Assembly: GCA_002773185.1 (NCBI GenBank)
Contig: PFBU01000022.1
Location: 1 to 12,356 of the forward strand
Length of the DNA stretch: 12,356 nucleotides
Source of the DNA: Candidatus Magasanikbacteria bacterium CG10_big_fil_rev_8_21_14_0_10_36_16
GTDB taxonomy: Bacteria; Patescibacteriota; Patescibacteriia; Magasanikbacterales; UBA922
Direction: 5' to 3'
Numbering within the stretch: the stretch's first letter is position 1; each line of letters starts with the position of its first letter. A model generated the notes under the pieces. The model was not told where the DNA came from. It was given only the letters and a program-made list of their open reading frames with translations, and did not search any database. Both the position numbers and the translations under genes were made by a program. Positions 1 through 7,987 of this stretch are shown here, piece by piece.

Positions 1-2
1 GT

Positions 3-719
3 TGGGGAGTAATTTATTATCCAGAATTTACTCAAGCTAAATTGACAAATTGGTTAGCTCTAGATAGTCAAGGTATAGAATACAAAATAGAAAACACTAT
101 TTTTGACGCTGAAAGGGGAATGCTTTATGTCAAATTTGTAGGTGACAATTTTCGTGTAATGTCTTTTCCAAATTGGAACAATTTTACCAATGGTACCAAA
201 GTTTGGGTTTCAGATTACAATGTTTGGAAAGAAAGACAACTAGGAGACACGATTGTCGTGGTCAAAAATCCTCATGTTATTACTGAACAATATAGTCGTT
301 TGCATCTAGAGCCAGAAACATCTCCTGGTGATATGGTAATGACTGAAGATGGACAATTTGTGGGTTTTGTAGACAAGAATGGTATGTTGCAGACAGCTTG
401 GTTTGCAGATTTTCAATTGTCAAATTTATTAGAAAAAGGTGAATTTATAAAAAATAATATTGATTGGAGTGGTTATTTTGTAGAGCGTCATGGTTCAAGT
501 AATACTGTTGGTACGCCTGGTAGTGGTTTTCTAATAACTAATCCTGGCAAGGTTGTTACAAATCTTAGAAAAGGTGATATAATTATAGCTATAAATAATA
601 GTAGTATTGATCCACACAATCTTTGGAAGACTGTACTTACCAATACAGGGGATTTTAATTTGACTGTTTGGCGCAATGGTGAAGAAGTTGTTTTGAAAAT
701 CAAGTTAATTAATAATTAG
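3..719 (+). CDS. HtrA-like serine protease/PDZ protein, 5'-truncated by window edge
   Basis: The frame is open to the left edge (first full codon at 3), so the true start lies outside the window; the TTG at 42 is internal. About 238 residues are visible. The first part resembles the second half of a trypsin-like (HtrA/S1C) domain. The DAERGMLYVKF stretch (about nt 99-131) aligns by eye with the family's DPxxDLAVLKI strand, and TSPGDMV followed by EDGQFVGF (about nt 318-368) aligns with GNSGGPLV...GEVIGI. In this alignment the Ser survives, but the catalytic Asp of DLAVL is Gly, so it may be an inactive relative. The last 75 or so residues (SGFLITNPGKVVTNLRKGDIII onward in part) look like a PDZ domain: a carboxylate-loop-like GFLI, then the typical KGDIIIAINN strand. 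HtrA proteins act outside the membrane in protein quality control. It lies 86 nt before the Wzz-like gene. The family call is fairly sure; loss of activity is inference. Confidence 0.65.
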   Translation, partial: WGVIYYPEFTQAKLTNWLALDSQGIEYKIENTIFDAERGMLYVKFVGDNFRVMSFPNWNNFTNGTKVWVSDYNVWKERQLGDTIVVVKNPHVITEQYSRLHLEPETSPGDMVMTEDGQFVGFVDKNGMLQTAWFADFQLSNLLEKGEFIKNNIDWSGYFVERHGSSNTVGTPGSGFLITNPGKVVTNLRKGDIIIAINNSSIDPHNLWKTVLTNTGDFNLTVWRNGEEVVLKIKLINN

Positions 720-805
720 TAATTATTAATTAATAATATTTTTTGATTAGCTATTTAACTTTTTAAAAAATTAACTAATAAATTAATAAAACAGTAATCT
801 AATAT

Positions 806-1411
806 ATGTTCAACATCCATAATCCACTAGAACGTCTTCATCGTCGTTTTAAATTAATTTTTTTGGTAGGTATCTTAGTAGCTCTTTTGTCTGTTGGTTT
901 CACTTTTGTTTTTCCATTAGAGTATAGAGCCGATGCTCAAGTGTTGATTATCTCCAAATCCAATTCCGGGATAGATCCTTATACTTTGGTTCGTTCTGCT
1001 GAACGGGTTGGTGATAATGTTATTCAAGTTATGAAGACTGATGATTTCTACCAAAAAGTAAAAGCTCAAAAAAATTATGATATAGATTGGACTGTTTTTG
1101 AAAGTAAAGGTGAAAGAGAAAAGCGTAAACTTTGGCAAAAAACTTTGGTTCCTTCAGTAGTTTATGGTACTGGAGTTTTGAATATTTCTACTTTCAACAC
1201 AAATTCAGACACCGCTGTAAAATTGGCAGCTGCTTCGGCTGACGCTCTTGTGGCTCGTGGTTGGGAATATGTTGGTGGAGACGTCACGATGAAAGTAGTC
1301 AATAATCCGATAGCAACAAGATGGCCAGTCAGACCAAATTTAGTTTTGAATGCCTTACTTGGTTTTGTAGTCGGTACATTGCTGATGGGTTTGTTGGTGG
1401 TGAGAAAATAA
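806..1411 (+). CDS. Wzz-like (chain-length determinant type) membrane protein
   Basis: This 201-aa protein has a basic N-terminal tail, TM1 at about residues 16-37 (LIFLVGILVALLSVGFTF), an extracytoplasmic region of about 135 residues, and TM2 at about 178-198. The segment before TM2, with prolines in NNPIATRWPVRPNLVLN, is the Pro-rich motif usual before TM2 in Wzz/YveK-type proteins. YRADAQVLI just after TM1 also matches the family's Y.a.a.l.v strand. Such proteins set polysaccharide chain length or partner a tyrosine kinase in capsule export. No kinase domain is fused, and no glycosyltransferase is seen in the window, so a polysaccharide role is family knowledge only. The ATG follows an A/T-only run with no Shine-Dalgarno. 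It appears to be the first gene of a four-gene run ending at the terminator near 6980. Confidence 0.7.
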   Translation: MFNIHNPLERLHRRFKLIFLVGILVALLSVGFTFVFPLEYRADAQVLIISKSNSGIDPYTLVRSAERVGDNVIQVMKTDDFYQKVKAQKNYDIDWTVFESKGEREKRKLWQKTLVPSVVYGTGVLNISTFNTNSDTAVKLAAASADALVARGWEYVGGDVTMKVVNNPIATRWPVRPNLVLNALLGFVVGTLLMGLLVVRK

Positions 1412-1439
1412 TTTTAAATCATCTTTTATTTATATAATT

Positions 1440-1682
1440 ATGCCAAGAAAAACAACTTCTGCTACAAAAAAGATTAAAGTTTTCAAAAAATCTGTTACAA
1501 AAAACAGAGTGGCTAATAAAATTGTACCAGTTGAATCTAGATCAATTGCTGGTTTAAAAGATTTGGACATGGAATTGACTCAACTGGAAAAAGAAATTGG
1601 TGCTCTTCACAAGAGAATGAAAGATATTTCACATAAGAAAAAAATTTCAGATACTTTGAGTCAAATATCTAAATTAAATTAA
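1440..1682 (+). CDS. Small basic coiled-coil protein, unrecognised
   Basis: This 80-aa protein is not one I recognise. Residues 1-35 are rich in Lys, Arg, Thr and Ser, with several KK and KS pairs. Residues about 40-66 (DLDMELTQLEKEIGALHKRM and on) form an amphipathic helix with a heptad look, followed by another basic patch (SHKKKISD). There is no signal peptide or membrane segment. A basic tail next to a short coiled coil would suit a protein binding nucleic acid, a membrane surface or a larger coiled-coil partner; the giant coiled-coil protein starts 23 nt downstream. The gap from the Wzz-like gene is 28 nt. The start lacks a Shine-Dalgarno (TTTATATAATT before the ATG). Codon use is AT-rich like its neighbours, which supports a real gene. 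Confidence 0.6.
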   Translation: MPRKTTSATKKIKVFKKSVTKNRVANKIVPVESRSIAGLKDLDMELTQLEKEIGALHKRMKDISHKKKISDTLSQISKLN

Positions 1683-1705
1683 AATTTATTTTTTATACAA
1701 AAAAT

Positions 1706-4700
1706 ATGCCAGAAAATTTAACAACTCCTCAAGAAGAACTAAGCAAAGTGGAAGTGCCAAAGCCACTGGACAAATATCATGAGAAAACAGAACAATACAA
1801 CAAAATTGTTGAGAAATTAGGTGAACGTGCTAATGTTTTAAAAACAGAAGTAAAAGCATTGCAAGCACTTTTGGCAAATGATTTTGCTGGTGACGGTTCT
1901 GCTGATCAACTAGCTCAGAATATTTTTGATGTTGAAAAACGACTTTATGACATTGGACAAAAAATAAATATCGAAGTAGAAAAGTCTAATCGAGAAATAT
2001 TTGAAAAAGTAAAAACAGGTGTAGAAATTTTGGAGAAAAAATTAGATACTTTGACTGGTGAAGAAAGAAAAAAACTAGATTGGGTCATACATTCTGTCAA
2101 ATCAGCAATGTCTAGAATAGATGAAAAAACTGGAACAGCTTTGATTGTAGATGGTGTTGGCAACGAACAACAAGAAGGTGTACCTGTCAATGATTTGTTG
2201 GATAATCTAAGTGTAATAAAAAATGAATTTGGTAAAAAAATAGATGAGTGGAATAAACTGGTCCAGGAAAATAAATTCATGGATTATTTTCGTGCTGAAA
2301 AGGCAAAAGGAAATATTTCTACTGAGTATAACCATGGTAAAAACTTAACTTACAAGAGTGACAAAGCAGCTGCTGAAGCTTGGCTCAATTTGCAAGTACA
2401 ACAATTTGATAGTATTAATGGTGTAGTGGGTGATTTGCAAAAACACAGTCAAAAATATTTTGATTTACGTCCAGACATGAAAGGCGACAAACAACATTGG
2501 CGCACTAAGCTGGAAGCTAAATTTATCTCACTAGATTATCGTAATCAAGGTGATCTTGATAAAGATTACAAATTGGGAATGGAAGAAATGGAAAAAAGAC
2601 GGGAATTGGTTTTGATGGAAAAAATACAAGTGAGTGAACCAGAGCCTGTAGTTAAATCAGGTCCTGTTGAATTACCTCCACCTATTGGAACAGAAACAGA
2701 TCCAGTAGGATTACCACCTCCACCTTCTGAACCACAAAAAAGAATTGAATACAAACAACCAAAAGCTATAGAATATGAAGCTCCGCTTGCTCTTCCATAT
2801 ATTCCAGAAAAACCTAATTTGCCAGATTCCAAAGTTTTTGTGGTAGATATTTCTAGAATTGTTAGAAGATTGGCAGAAACACAAGCCGAAGAAAAACTCA
2901 ATGAATACAAAAGAGCTTGGCGTAGAAAAAATGAAGAAGTCGCTGCTCAAGCAACTGCTACCCCAGAACCTAAAGGAAACTGGTTAGGTAGATTATTCAA
3001 AAGATCCAAAGATGTAGCCAAAGGTATTGCCAAAAGTATAGGTAATACTTTTTCTGATGCAAAAAAAGATCCTAAACAATTTGTGGCTTCTTCTTGGGCA
3101 CGTATTGGAGAAGAGGGTTATCGTGAAAAATTAATTGATGAGACTATAAAGGAAATTCAGAACAATAAAAATCTAATGACTGAAATCGAGGCTCGTTTGC
3201 GTAAGAGTAAAACAAAAGGTGATGCTAAAGATAGAATAGACATTCACTTCGAGCTTCTGGATAGTATTATGGCAGATTATACTCAGGAAGTGGCTGAAGC
3301 CGAAGAGCATGGTGAACATGTAACAGACGAAGATATTCAGGCAAAAGTGAGCGAACTCATAGGTAAATTTGTTACTGGTGAGTTTAGTACTCGTCAGGAA
3401 GTCGAAACTTTTGTTAATGAAGAGATTGGTCCGATTATAAAAGATAAAGATTTACAATTGTCTAATGTTGGTAATAAAGGTGCTGAAGGTTTGATGTATG
3501 CTACTAATCTTTTTGAAATTGCTCAAAATTACAAAAATTATATAGATCAAAAATTTGGACCAGAAGTGATGGAAGGTTATAGTCCTGAAACTAAAGCAAT
3601 GTTAATGGAGCATGTCAAGAGTATGGCTACAATGGATATCCATCTTGGTCTTAAGGCTCGTGATATCAGAGAAACAAAGCCAAAAAAAGTATTAAGTTTG
3701 TTTGATAAATTTGTAAATATTTCTCAAAAGGGCGCTGTAAAAATTCCAGTACTAGGAAAGTTTTTTGCTACTCCTGTTGGTTATGCTGCTACTGGTAGTG
3801 CTGTTGCTTTGTTGGCAAAGAGTCGTATTCGTTCTACAGCTATGGGAACTGGTAATACATTTGGTGCTACTTTTGCCGAGTCTTCAGGTGCTGGTAGTTT
3901 GTTGGGCAAATTTTTGACTTCACCTGTGGCACTCGGAGCTGCGATGGGCAGTCTTTTTGCTGGTATGAGATGTAATAGAGATTTGAAATATGATAGAGGT
4001 ATGGAACTTAGACGTCAGGCTCTTGGTAAAGAATCTATGGGAGACAATTCTCGTGGGGTTCGCAAATTCAATTATGATATGTGGAGTACTGATGACGTCA
4101 TTCCAAAAATAGACAGCATCGTAAACTCTGCTCCAAATACTATCAGTGATGATGATAAAAAGTTTATAGCTGGAGTCTATGCTCGTCTTGGCGTAGAAAA
4201 TGAATTGAAGATGGATTTATTTGCTACCGGCAAAGAAGAAGCCAAGAGGACTGGTACTAGAGTAGAATCAATGCGTGAATTGAAGTTGGCTATACGTAGA
4301 TTGACTAAGGCTAAACCAGAGTTTAATATTGAAAGTTTAAAATCCCAAATTGACTTGGAATATAGTAGTTTGGTGGATGAAGCTAGTGCCAAAGATACTG
4401 AGTTCAAAGAATTCAAAAGAAATGAAATTATCAAGACAGCTATATTTGCTGGTGTAGCAGGTGCTGCTGTTGGTGGAGCTATAAGGTTTGTTGGTGGAGC
4501 AGTAATTGATGGTGTAAAGCATATTTTTGGTGGATCCGAAGTACTTCCTTTTGCTCATGGTATAGTGATACCTTCTCAAACAGTTTCTACAAGTGAACAT
4601 CTAACTCCAGAACAAGTAACAACCATGCGTGAAGCTGGTTATGGTGTAGTAGAGCATAGTCGTGTTGTCAAGGCAGAGGATTTCTTGGGCCAACAAGGTA

Positions 4701-6571
4701 TGCACGCCGAGAGTTTGGCTATTCTAAATCCAGGTGTAACTATAAATTTGCCAAATGGTTTGAGACTTGTTCCAGATGGTGCTTCTAGTGGTATATACAA
4801 TATAGTAGACGCTAACGGATCAAGTCCAACTGTTTATGCTAAAGGTCTTGATTTGAGTAGTGGTACTTTGTCTGGTGCTGATATCCAAAAATTAAAAGAA
4901 CTTGGTTTTGGTGTGAATGCTAGTGAACAAGTTGTTCCTAATGTACTTACAGACAGACAACAAATTTTTGAAGAATTACAAAATCGTTATGGTAAGGGTG
5001 TTTCTTCTCCGACCAAAAGAATATGGCATGGAAATATAAATGAAACTTATGATACAACCTCGTTGGATAATCCTAATTTGAAGGGAGATATAGATTTTAG
5101 TAAACCAAATTTACCTTATGAACATACTGTCACTGCTGAGGATATCAATGCCAATGAAGCTGCTTATCAAGGAGATATTACAGATACACGTGTACAAGTT
5201 GGTGACAAAGTTCGTGGTACTATTTTTGATGGTCGTGAAATAATGAGTAAGGCAGGGGTAGGTAAAGATGGTGTGGGAGTATTTGATGCTTCACGAAACA
5301 TCAAAGATATGTTGAAAGGTGGTCCACATACTGCTGATGGTGTCTATGATCATAGATTTGACGCAGTCAAAAAATTGTTTCATGGTAAAAAGCTATCTGA
5401 CGTTGCTCCACAATTTTCTTATCGTTTTTATGCTAGTAAAGCTGACTTTGCTTCAGGCCATGCTGCCTTTTCATTGCCGGTTGGCCCTGATGGCAAGATA
5501 GCTATAGATCCAGATACTCAACCAGATTTATTTAATTTGTTATTTAAGCCAGATGGTAAGCCAAGACTTACAGCCGAGATTGCTTTTACAGATGATAAAG
5601 GTATTGATCATATTTTTGCTACCAATGTTCGTCAAGAGATTACAGAGTTGGAAATACCAACAACACTAGAAAATTTTGATATCAAACTATTGGATACCGT
5701 GGTTACTGATCATGATGTCATTTCTCCGCCAGTGAGTGTAGAAATACCATCAAAAGTTGATGATGGAGTTGACGTCATACCTTTGCCTTTTGCTCCTAGA
5801 AAAGATATGGGAGAGACGAGAATGACAGGGGAAGAAAGTGGTGACAAAAAAGATCCAGAAAAAACACCACCACCTCCACCAGAAAATCCAAAAAAAGGAA
5901 CAAAAGAAAAAGAAACAAAACCTGAAAAACCAGAAGAATTTTCTAAAGAAAAAATAGATAGTGCTATTGAAGATTATCTATCTTATCAAGATGCTGATTT
6001 GAAGGTTGATGCAAAAAAAGAAGCATTAAAAAGTAGTAAAGAAAACAAAAATGCACGTATTTTTGCAGAAAGCTTTTTGAAATTAGAAAAAAAACATGGT
6101 AAAGCAAAATTTGCTGAAGTGGCCAAGAGTATCCATGACAAGTGTCAACAATTTTTGCAAAGTAAAGATATCCCTGTCAGTACCTTTGGTAAGAGTAAGA
6201 CTTGGACATACTGGGATATGGCTAAACAATTTTATTATTCCGATGATGCTACTGGTATAGAAGAAAGCAAAAATCATCCGGAGTATAAACCTGGTGATCC
6301 AATAGCAGAAGAACGTCTTCAACAAGAAATTCTAAATAGACACATAGGTTGGGAAGTTTGGAATGCATGGTTTGTTACTGAACGTGATGTTGACACTCGC
6401 GATCAATCTGAGGCTCTTTTGGATAAGTTGGGTTTGAAAGCTGATGTCAAAAGAAAACTAAAAGTAAAATTACACACTTCTTTGAACGACGTGGCAGAAG
6501 GAAAAAGAGAAGATGTACCATCTTACGTTCTCGAAGAAATGGGTAAAATAATTTTGTCCGGACAAAAATAA
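1706..6571 (+). CDS. Giant coiled-coil protein with Ala/Gly hydrophobic segments, unrecognised
   Basis: This 1621-aa protein is not a family I can name. Residues about 1-310 are charged and helical with coiled-coil character. About 316-370 is Pro-rich (VELPPPIG, GLPPPPSEP), then another long charged helical region to about 675. Ala/Gly-rich hydrophobic segments follow at about 688-706, 732-752 and 911-935 (IFAGVAGAAVGGAIRF), which could be membrane or glycine-zipper helices. From about 950 to 1370 the protein looks mixed alpha/beta. It contains a repeated motif, L(T/S)xxx(V/I)xx(M/L)(R/K)E(A/L)G(Y/F)GV, starting at 966 and 1055. A second Pro/Lys/Glu linker (TPPPPPENPKK) lies near 1385-1420, and a helical C-terminal domain of about 200 residues ends the protein. 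No signal peptide is seen. The start has no Shine-Dalgarno. A structural or envelope-spanning scaffold is a guess from architecture. It sits between the basic coiled-coil gene and the 104-aa gene, probably in one transcript. Confidence 0.9.
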   Translation: MPENLTTPQEELSKVEVPKPLDKYHEKTEQYNKIVEKLGERANVLKTEVKALQALLANDFAGDGSADQLAQNIFDVEKRLYDIGQKINIEVEKSNREIFEKVKTGVEILEKKLDTLTGEERKKLDWVIHSVKSAMSRIDEKTGTALIVDGVGNEQQEGVPVNDLLDNLSVIKNEFGKKIDEWNKLVQENKFMDYFRAEKAKGNISTEYNHGKNLTYKSDKAAAEAWLNLQVQQFDSINGVVGDLQKHSQKYFDLRPDMKGDKQHWRTKLEAKFISLDYRNQGDLDKDYKLGMEEMEKRRELVLMEKIQVSEPEPVVKSGPVELPPPIGTETDPVGLPPPPSEPQKRIEYKQPKAIEYEAPLALPYIPEKPNLPDSKVFVVDISRIVRRLAETQAEEKLNEYKRAWRRKNEEVAAQATATPEPKGNWLGRLFKRSKDVAKGIAKSIGNTFSDAKKDPKQFVASSWARIGEEGYREKLIDETIKEIQNNKNLMTEIEARLRKSKTKGDAKDRIDIHFELLDSIMADYTQEVAEAEEHGEHVTDEDIQAKVSELIGKFVTGEFSTRQEVETFVNEEIGPIIKDKDLQLSNVGNKGAEGLMYATNLFEIAQNYKNYIDQKFGPEVMEGYSPETKAMLMEHVKSMATMDIHLGLKARDIRETKPKKVLSLFDKFVNISQKGAVKIPVLGKFFATPVGYAATGSAVALLAKSRIRSTAMGTGNTFGATFAESSGAGSLLGKFLTSPVALGAAMGSLFAGMRCNRDLKYDRGMELRRQALGKESMGDNSRGVRKFNYDMWSTDDVIPKIDSIVNSAPNTISDDDKKFIAGVYARLGVENELKMDLFATGKEEAKRTGTRVESMRELKLAIRRLTKAKPEFNIESLKSQIDLEYSSLVDEASAKDTEFKEFKRNEIIKTAIFAGVAGAAVGGAIRFVGGAVIDGVKHIFGGSEVLPFAHGIVIPSQTVSTSEHLTPEQVTTMREAGYGVVEHSRVVKAEDFLGQQGMHAESLAILNPGVTINLPNGLRLVPDGASSGIYNIVDANGSSPTVYAKGLDLSSGTLSGADIQKLKELGFGVNASEQVVPNVLTDRQQIFEELQNRYGKGVSSPTKRIWHGNINETYDTTSLDNPNLKGDIDFSKPNLPYEHTVTAEDINANEAAYQGDITDTRVQVGDKVRGTIFDGREIMSKAGVGKDGVGVFDASRNIKDMLKGGPHTADGVYDHRFDAVKKLFHGKKLSDVAPQFSYRFYASKADFASGHAAFSLPVGPDGKIAIDPDTQPDLFNLLFKPDGKPRLTAEIAFTDDKGIDHIFATNVRQEITELEIPTTLENFDIKLLDTVVTDHDVISPPVSVEIPSKVDDGVDVIPLPFAPRKDMGETRMTGEESGDKKDPEKTPPPPPENPKKGTKEKETKPEKPEEFSKEKIDSAIEDYLSYQDADLKVDAKKEALKSSKENKNARIFAESFLKLEKKHGKAKFAEVAKSIHDKCQQFLQSKDIPVSTFGKSKTWTYWDMAKQFYYSDDATGIEESKNHPEYKPGDPIAEERLQQEILNRHIGWEVWNAWFVTERDVDTRDQSEALLDKLGLKADVKRKLKVKLHTSLNDVAEGKREDVPSYVLEEMGKIILSGQK

Positions 6572-6606
6572 TAAATTTTTATTTTTAATTTATCTAAAAA
6601 TTATAT

Positions 6607-6921
6607 ATGATTTCACAAATACCCGAACCTTATAGACAATTTTTGGAAAAGTTGCTTGCTGACAAACACAAGCAAGGAATTCCAGAAAAATTAAAAGATG
6701 ATATGATGGTAGATCTATATAGTAGATTATTACACCATCTTTTACTTTCCTATTTGCAAGTCTTGCCAGATGAGTCAGCCGATGCTTTCGAAAAAATGAT
6801 GGATGGTGAGCCAGATAGTACTGTCACTCAAAAGTTTTTGCAGGACAATATCCCAAATCTTGATGATGTCACTGACAAATCTTTGCAAGAGTTCAGTAAT
6901 GTTTATTTGGGAAAAAGTTAA
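6607..6921 (+). CDS. Small DUF5663-like protein
   Basis: This 104-aa acidic helical protein has no signal peptide or membrane segment. Its second half (LPDESADAFEKMMDGEP, then QKFLQDNIPNLDDVTDKSL) resembles the DUF5663 pattern common in Patescibacteria: a Leu/Pro turn, an acidic helix, then FLxxxxPNLDxxxxxxLxxF. This is recalled by eye, not by a profile search. The function of that family is unknown. It is the last gene of the AT-rich run, 35 nt after the giant gene and 23 nt before the stem of an intrinsic terminator. The ATG follows AAAAATTATAT with no Shine-Dalgarno, like the other AT-rich genes here. Confidence 0.65.
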   Translation: MISQIPEPYRQFLEKLLADKHKQGIPEKLKDDMMVDLYSRLLHHLLLSYLQVLPDESADAFEKMMDGEPDSTVTQKFLQDNIPNLDDVTDKSLQEFSNVYLGKS

Positions 6922-6944
6922 AAAATAACCATCAATTAGATTGT

Positions 6945-6990
6945 AATCCATCACCTTTCAATTGTAGAGGGTGGTGGATTTTGTTTTTTT
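6945..6990 (+). terminator. Intrinsic terminator of the AT-rich operon
   Basis: AATCCATCACC (6945-6955) pairs with GGTGGTGGATT (6970-6980) with one G-U pair, followed by TTGTTTTTTT. It lies 23 nt after the stop of the DUF5663-like gene and ends the AT-rich gene run. Confidence 0.85.
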
Positions 6991-7129
6991 GTGAATGTTT
7001 TGGCAAACAGAGTGTCTGATTTTGAGAGGCTTAATGGACAAAACGGTAGGCTAATTTTTTATAAATTCAATAATATTTTTCTTTTGCAACGTATAACGAA
7101 ATTCCCCACTCAACTAATTGGCACTAATG

Positions 7130-7190
7130 AGGAATGACAGATGCAGGCCTGTTTATCACGCTTTGTGACAAGCTGGCGCTTGTCATTCCT
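7130..7190. repeat. REP-like inverted repeat with AGGAATGACA arms
   Basis: AGGAATGACA (7130-7139) and TGTCATTCCT (7181-7190) are perfect 10-bp inverted arms. A smaller TCAC/GTGA stem lies inside (7156-7168). The sequence style, with ends reading TGTCATTCC, is like dispersed palindromic elements common in bacterial intergenic DNA, including CPR genomes. Copy number cannot be judged here. Confidence 0.55.
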
Positions 7191-7210
7191 TCTCTTCTTT
7201 TGTTTGGATT

Positions 7211-7249
7211 GACGAATTGACCCGCCAATTTGGGGCGGGGAAATTCGTC
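7211..7249. repeat. Two-part GC hairpin
   Basis: The outer stem GACGAATT/AATTCGTC (7211-7218 with 7242-7249) and inner stem CCCGCC/GGCGGG (7221-7226 with 7234-7239) are perfect and separated by 2-nt internal loops. No T run follows, so it is not a terminator on the + strand. It may be a REP-type element. Confidence 0.55.
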
Positions 7250-7506
7250 TGGCACTGACATTTATACATATATAATTTTCTTCTTTTACTTTTCTTTTTT
7301 AATTACCCTTTTAAGCAAAATGTACACTTTTTTATATAGTATATTAATTAAGTTATTTTTATTGCTGCATTATGCCGTATTTTCCATTTTTTAGCTTACT
7401 GTTTTGTCTATTAAGCCTTTTAAGACAAGTTTATTTTAAGTAAGGTATCACTTTAACTATAGCTGATAGACATATTTTTGGTATAGCAAAAAGTGTATAT
7501 TTTACC

Positions 7507-7535
7507 TTGACAAAAGATTCAAAATATGCTATAGT
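7507..7535 (+). promoter_or_regulatory. Promoter P1
   Basis: TTGACA (7507-7512), a 17-nt spacer, then TATAGT (7530-7535) preceded by TGC (extended -10). Transcription would begin near 7542. It is the first of three matching promoters in the window and reads toward the possible short ORF at 7582 and on to gene A. Confidence 0.75.
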
Positions 7536-7581
7536 ATTTTGTTGTTTTGTGGTAGATTTCAATTAGGGGAGAACTTAGTTT

Positions 7582-7650
7582 GTGAGAGCTGTAGTTGTCA
7601 TTGACAATGTCATTAGGGAAGTAATTGGGGATATAGATATTTTGACTTAG
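7582..7650 (+). CDS. Possible 22-codon Val/Ile-rich short ORF
   Basis: A GTG at 7582 opens 22 codons ending in TAG. AGGGGA lies about 11 nt upstream (7565-7570), and P1 is 40 nt before it. The product begins fM-RAVVVIDNVIRE; Val and Ile make up about half of it. It lies between P1 and P2, where a leader peptide or small protein could be. The wide Shine-Dalgarno spacing and lack of any recognised relative keep confidence low. A perfect TTGTCA-T-TGACAA palindrome (7595-7607) lies inside it and could instead be an operator or RNA stem. Confidence 0.25.
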   Translation: MRAVVVIDNVIREVIGDIDILT

Positions 7651-7694
7651 TATTAGTAGATATTAGTCGCTTGTGTCTGGACCGTCGAAAGGTC

Positions 7695-7723
7695 TTGACA
7701 AAACTAGTAAAATATGTTATAAT
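7695..7723 (+). promoter_or_regulatory. Promoter P2, upstream of gene A
   Basis: TTGACA (7695-7700), a 17-nt spacer, then consensus TATAAT (7718-7723) preceded by TGT. P2 and P1 share TTGACAAAA at the -35 side and AAAATATG just before the -10. Transcription would begin near 7730, giving gene A a leader of about 258 nt. Confidence 0.8.
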
Positions 7724-7729
7724 AGCTCG

Positions 7730-7987
7730 TTATTTAAAAGCTAGGAAGAAGAATTGTTTGATTATTGTTAATAGTCTATGCCATAGAGCATAAATTGCTA
7801 ACAGTAGCCAAAAACTGCTGTATATAAATAAAATTTTGGTGTAAGGTAGTAAATTGGATGAAGGAAGCTCGAAATGTGGGAACCTATAATGTTGTCTAAA
7901 AAGGCAATATTGCAAGTTCCCACATTCTGGAGCACGAATGTTTCGTGTGACAGACTGATGGACTGGCATGGCCAAGGAGAAAAAATC
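7730..7987 (+). promoter_or_regulatory. Structured 5' leader of gene A
   Basis: The leader carries several stems. ACAGTAG pairs with CTGCTGT (about 7801-7821, one G-U pair). The main hairpin has a perfect 11-bp outer stem AATGTGGGAAC/GTTCCCACATT (7873-7883 with 7916-7926), a CTAT/GCAA internal loop, and a 9-bp inner stem with two G-U pairs (7888-7896 with 7903-7911) closed by TAAAAA. A perfect CACGAA/TTCGTG hairpin follows (7933-7947). The Shine-Dalgarno AAGGAG (7974-7979) stays unpaired in this fold. The G-U pairs favour an RNA role. No known riboswitch is recognised. An ATG at 7858 opens a 13-codon uORF that stops inside the apical loop, without a good Shine-Dalgarno. Confidence 0.55.

Larger units (their letters stand above)
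6991..7506. other. Gene-free AT-rich stretch with two REP-like hairpins
   Basis: No ORF with a credible start or composition is seen. The stretch holds the two hairpins listed separately (7130-7190 and 7211-7249). From about 7250 to 7500 it is AT-rich with no structure or motif I can support. Confidence 0.6.

Noticed and set aside
4961..5640. LysM-like ending (NPGVTINLPNGLRLVP, just upstream of this range) and other possible domains in the giant protein
   Set aside because: Only the last part resembles LysM; the typical YxVxxGDTL start is absent, so I do not call the domain.
7874..7987. N-terminal extension of gene A from ATG 7874
   Set aside because: This ATG lies in the 5' arm of the leader hairpin without a Shine-Dalgarno; AAGGAGA and the composition change support 7988.
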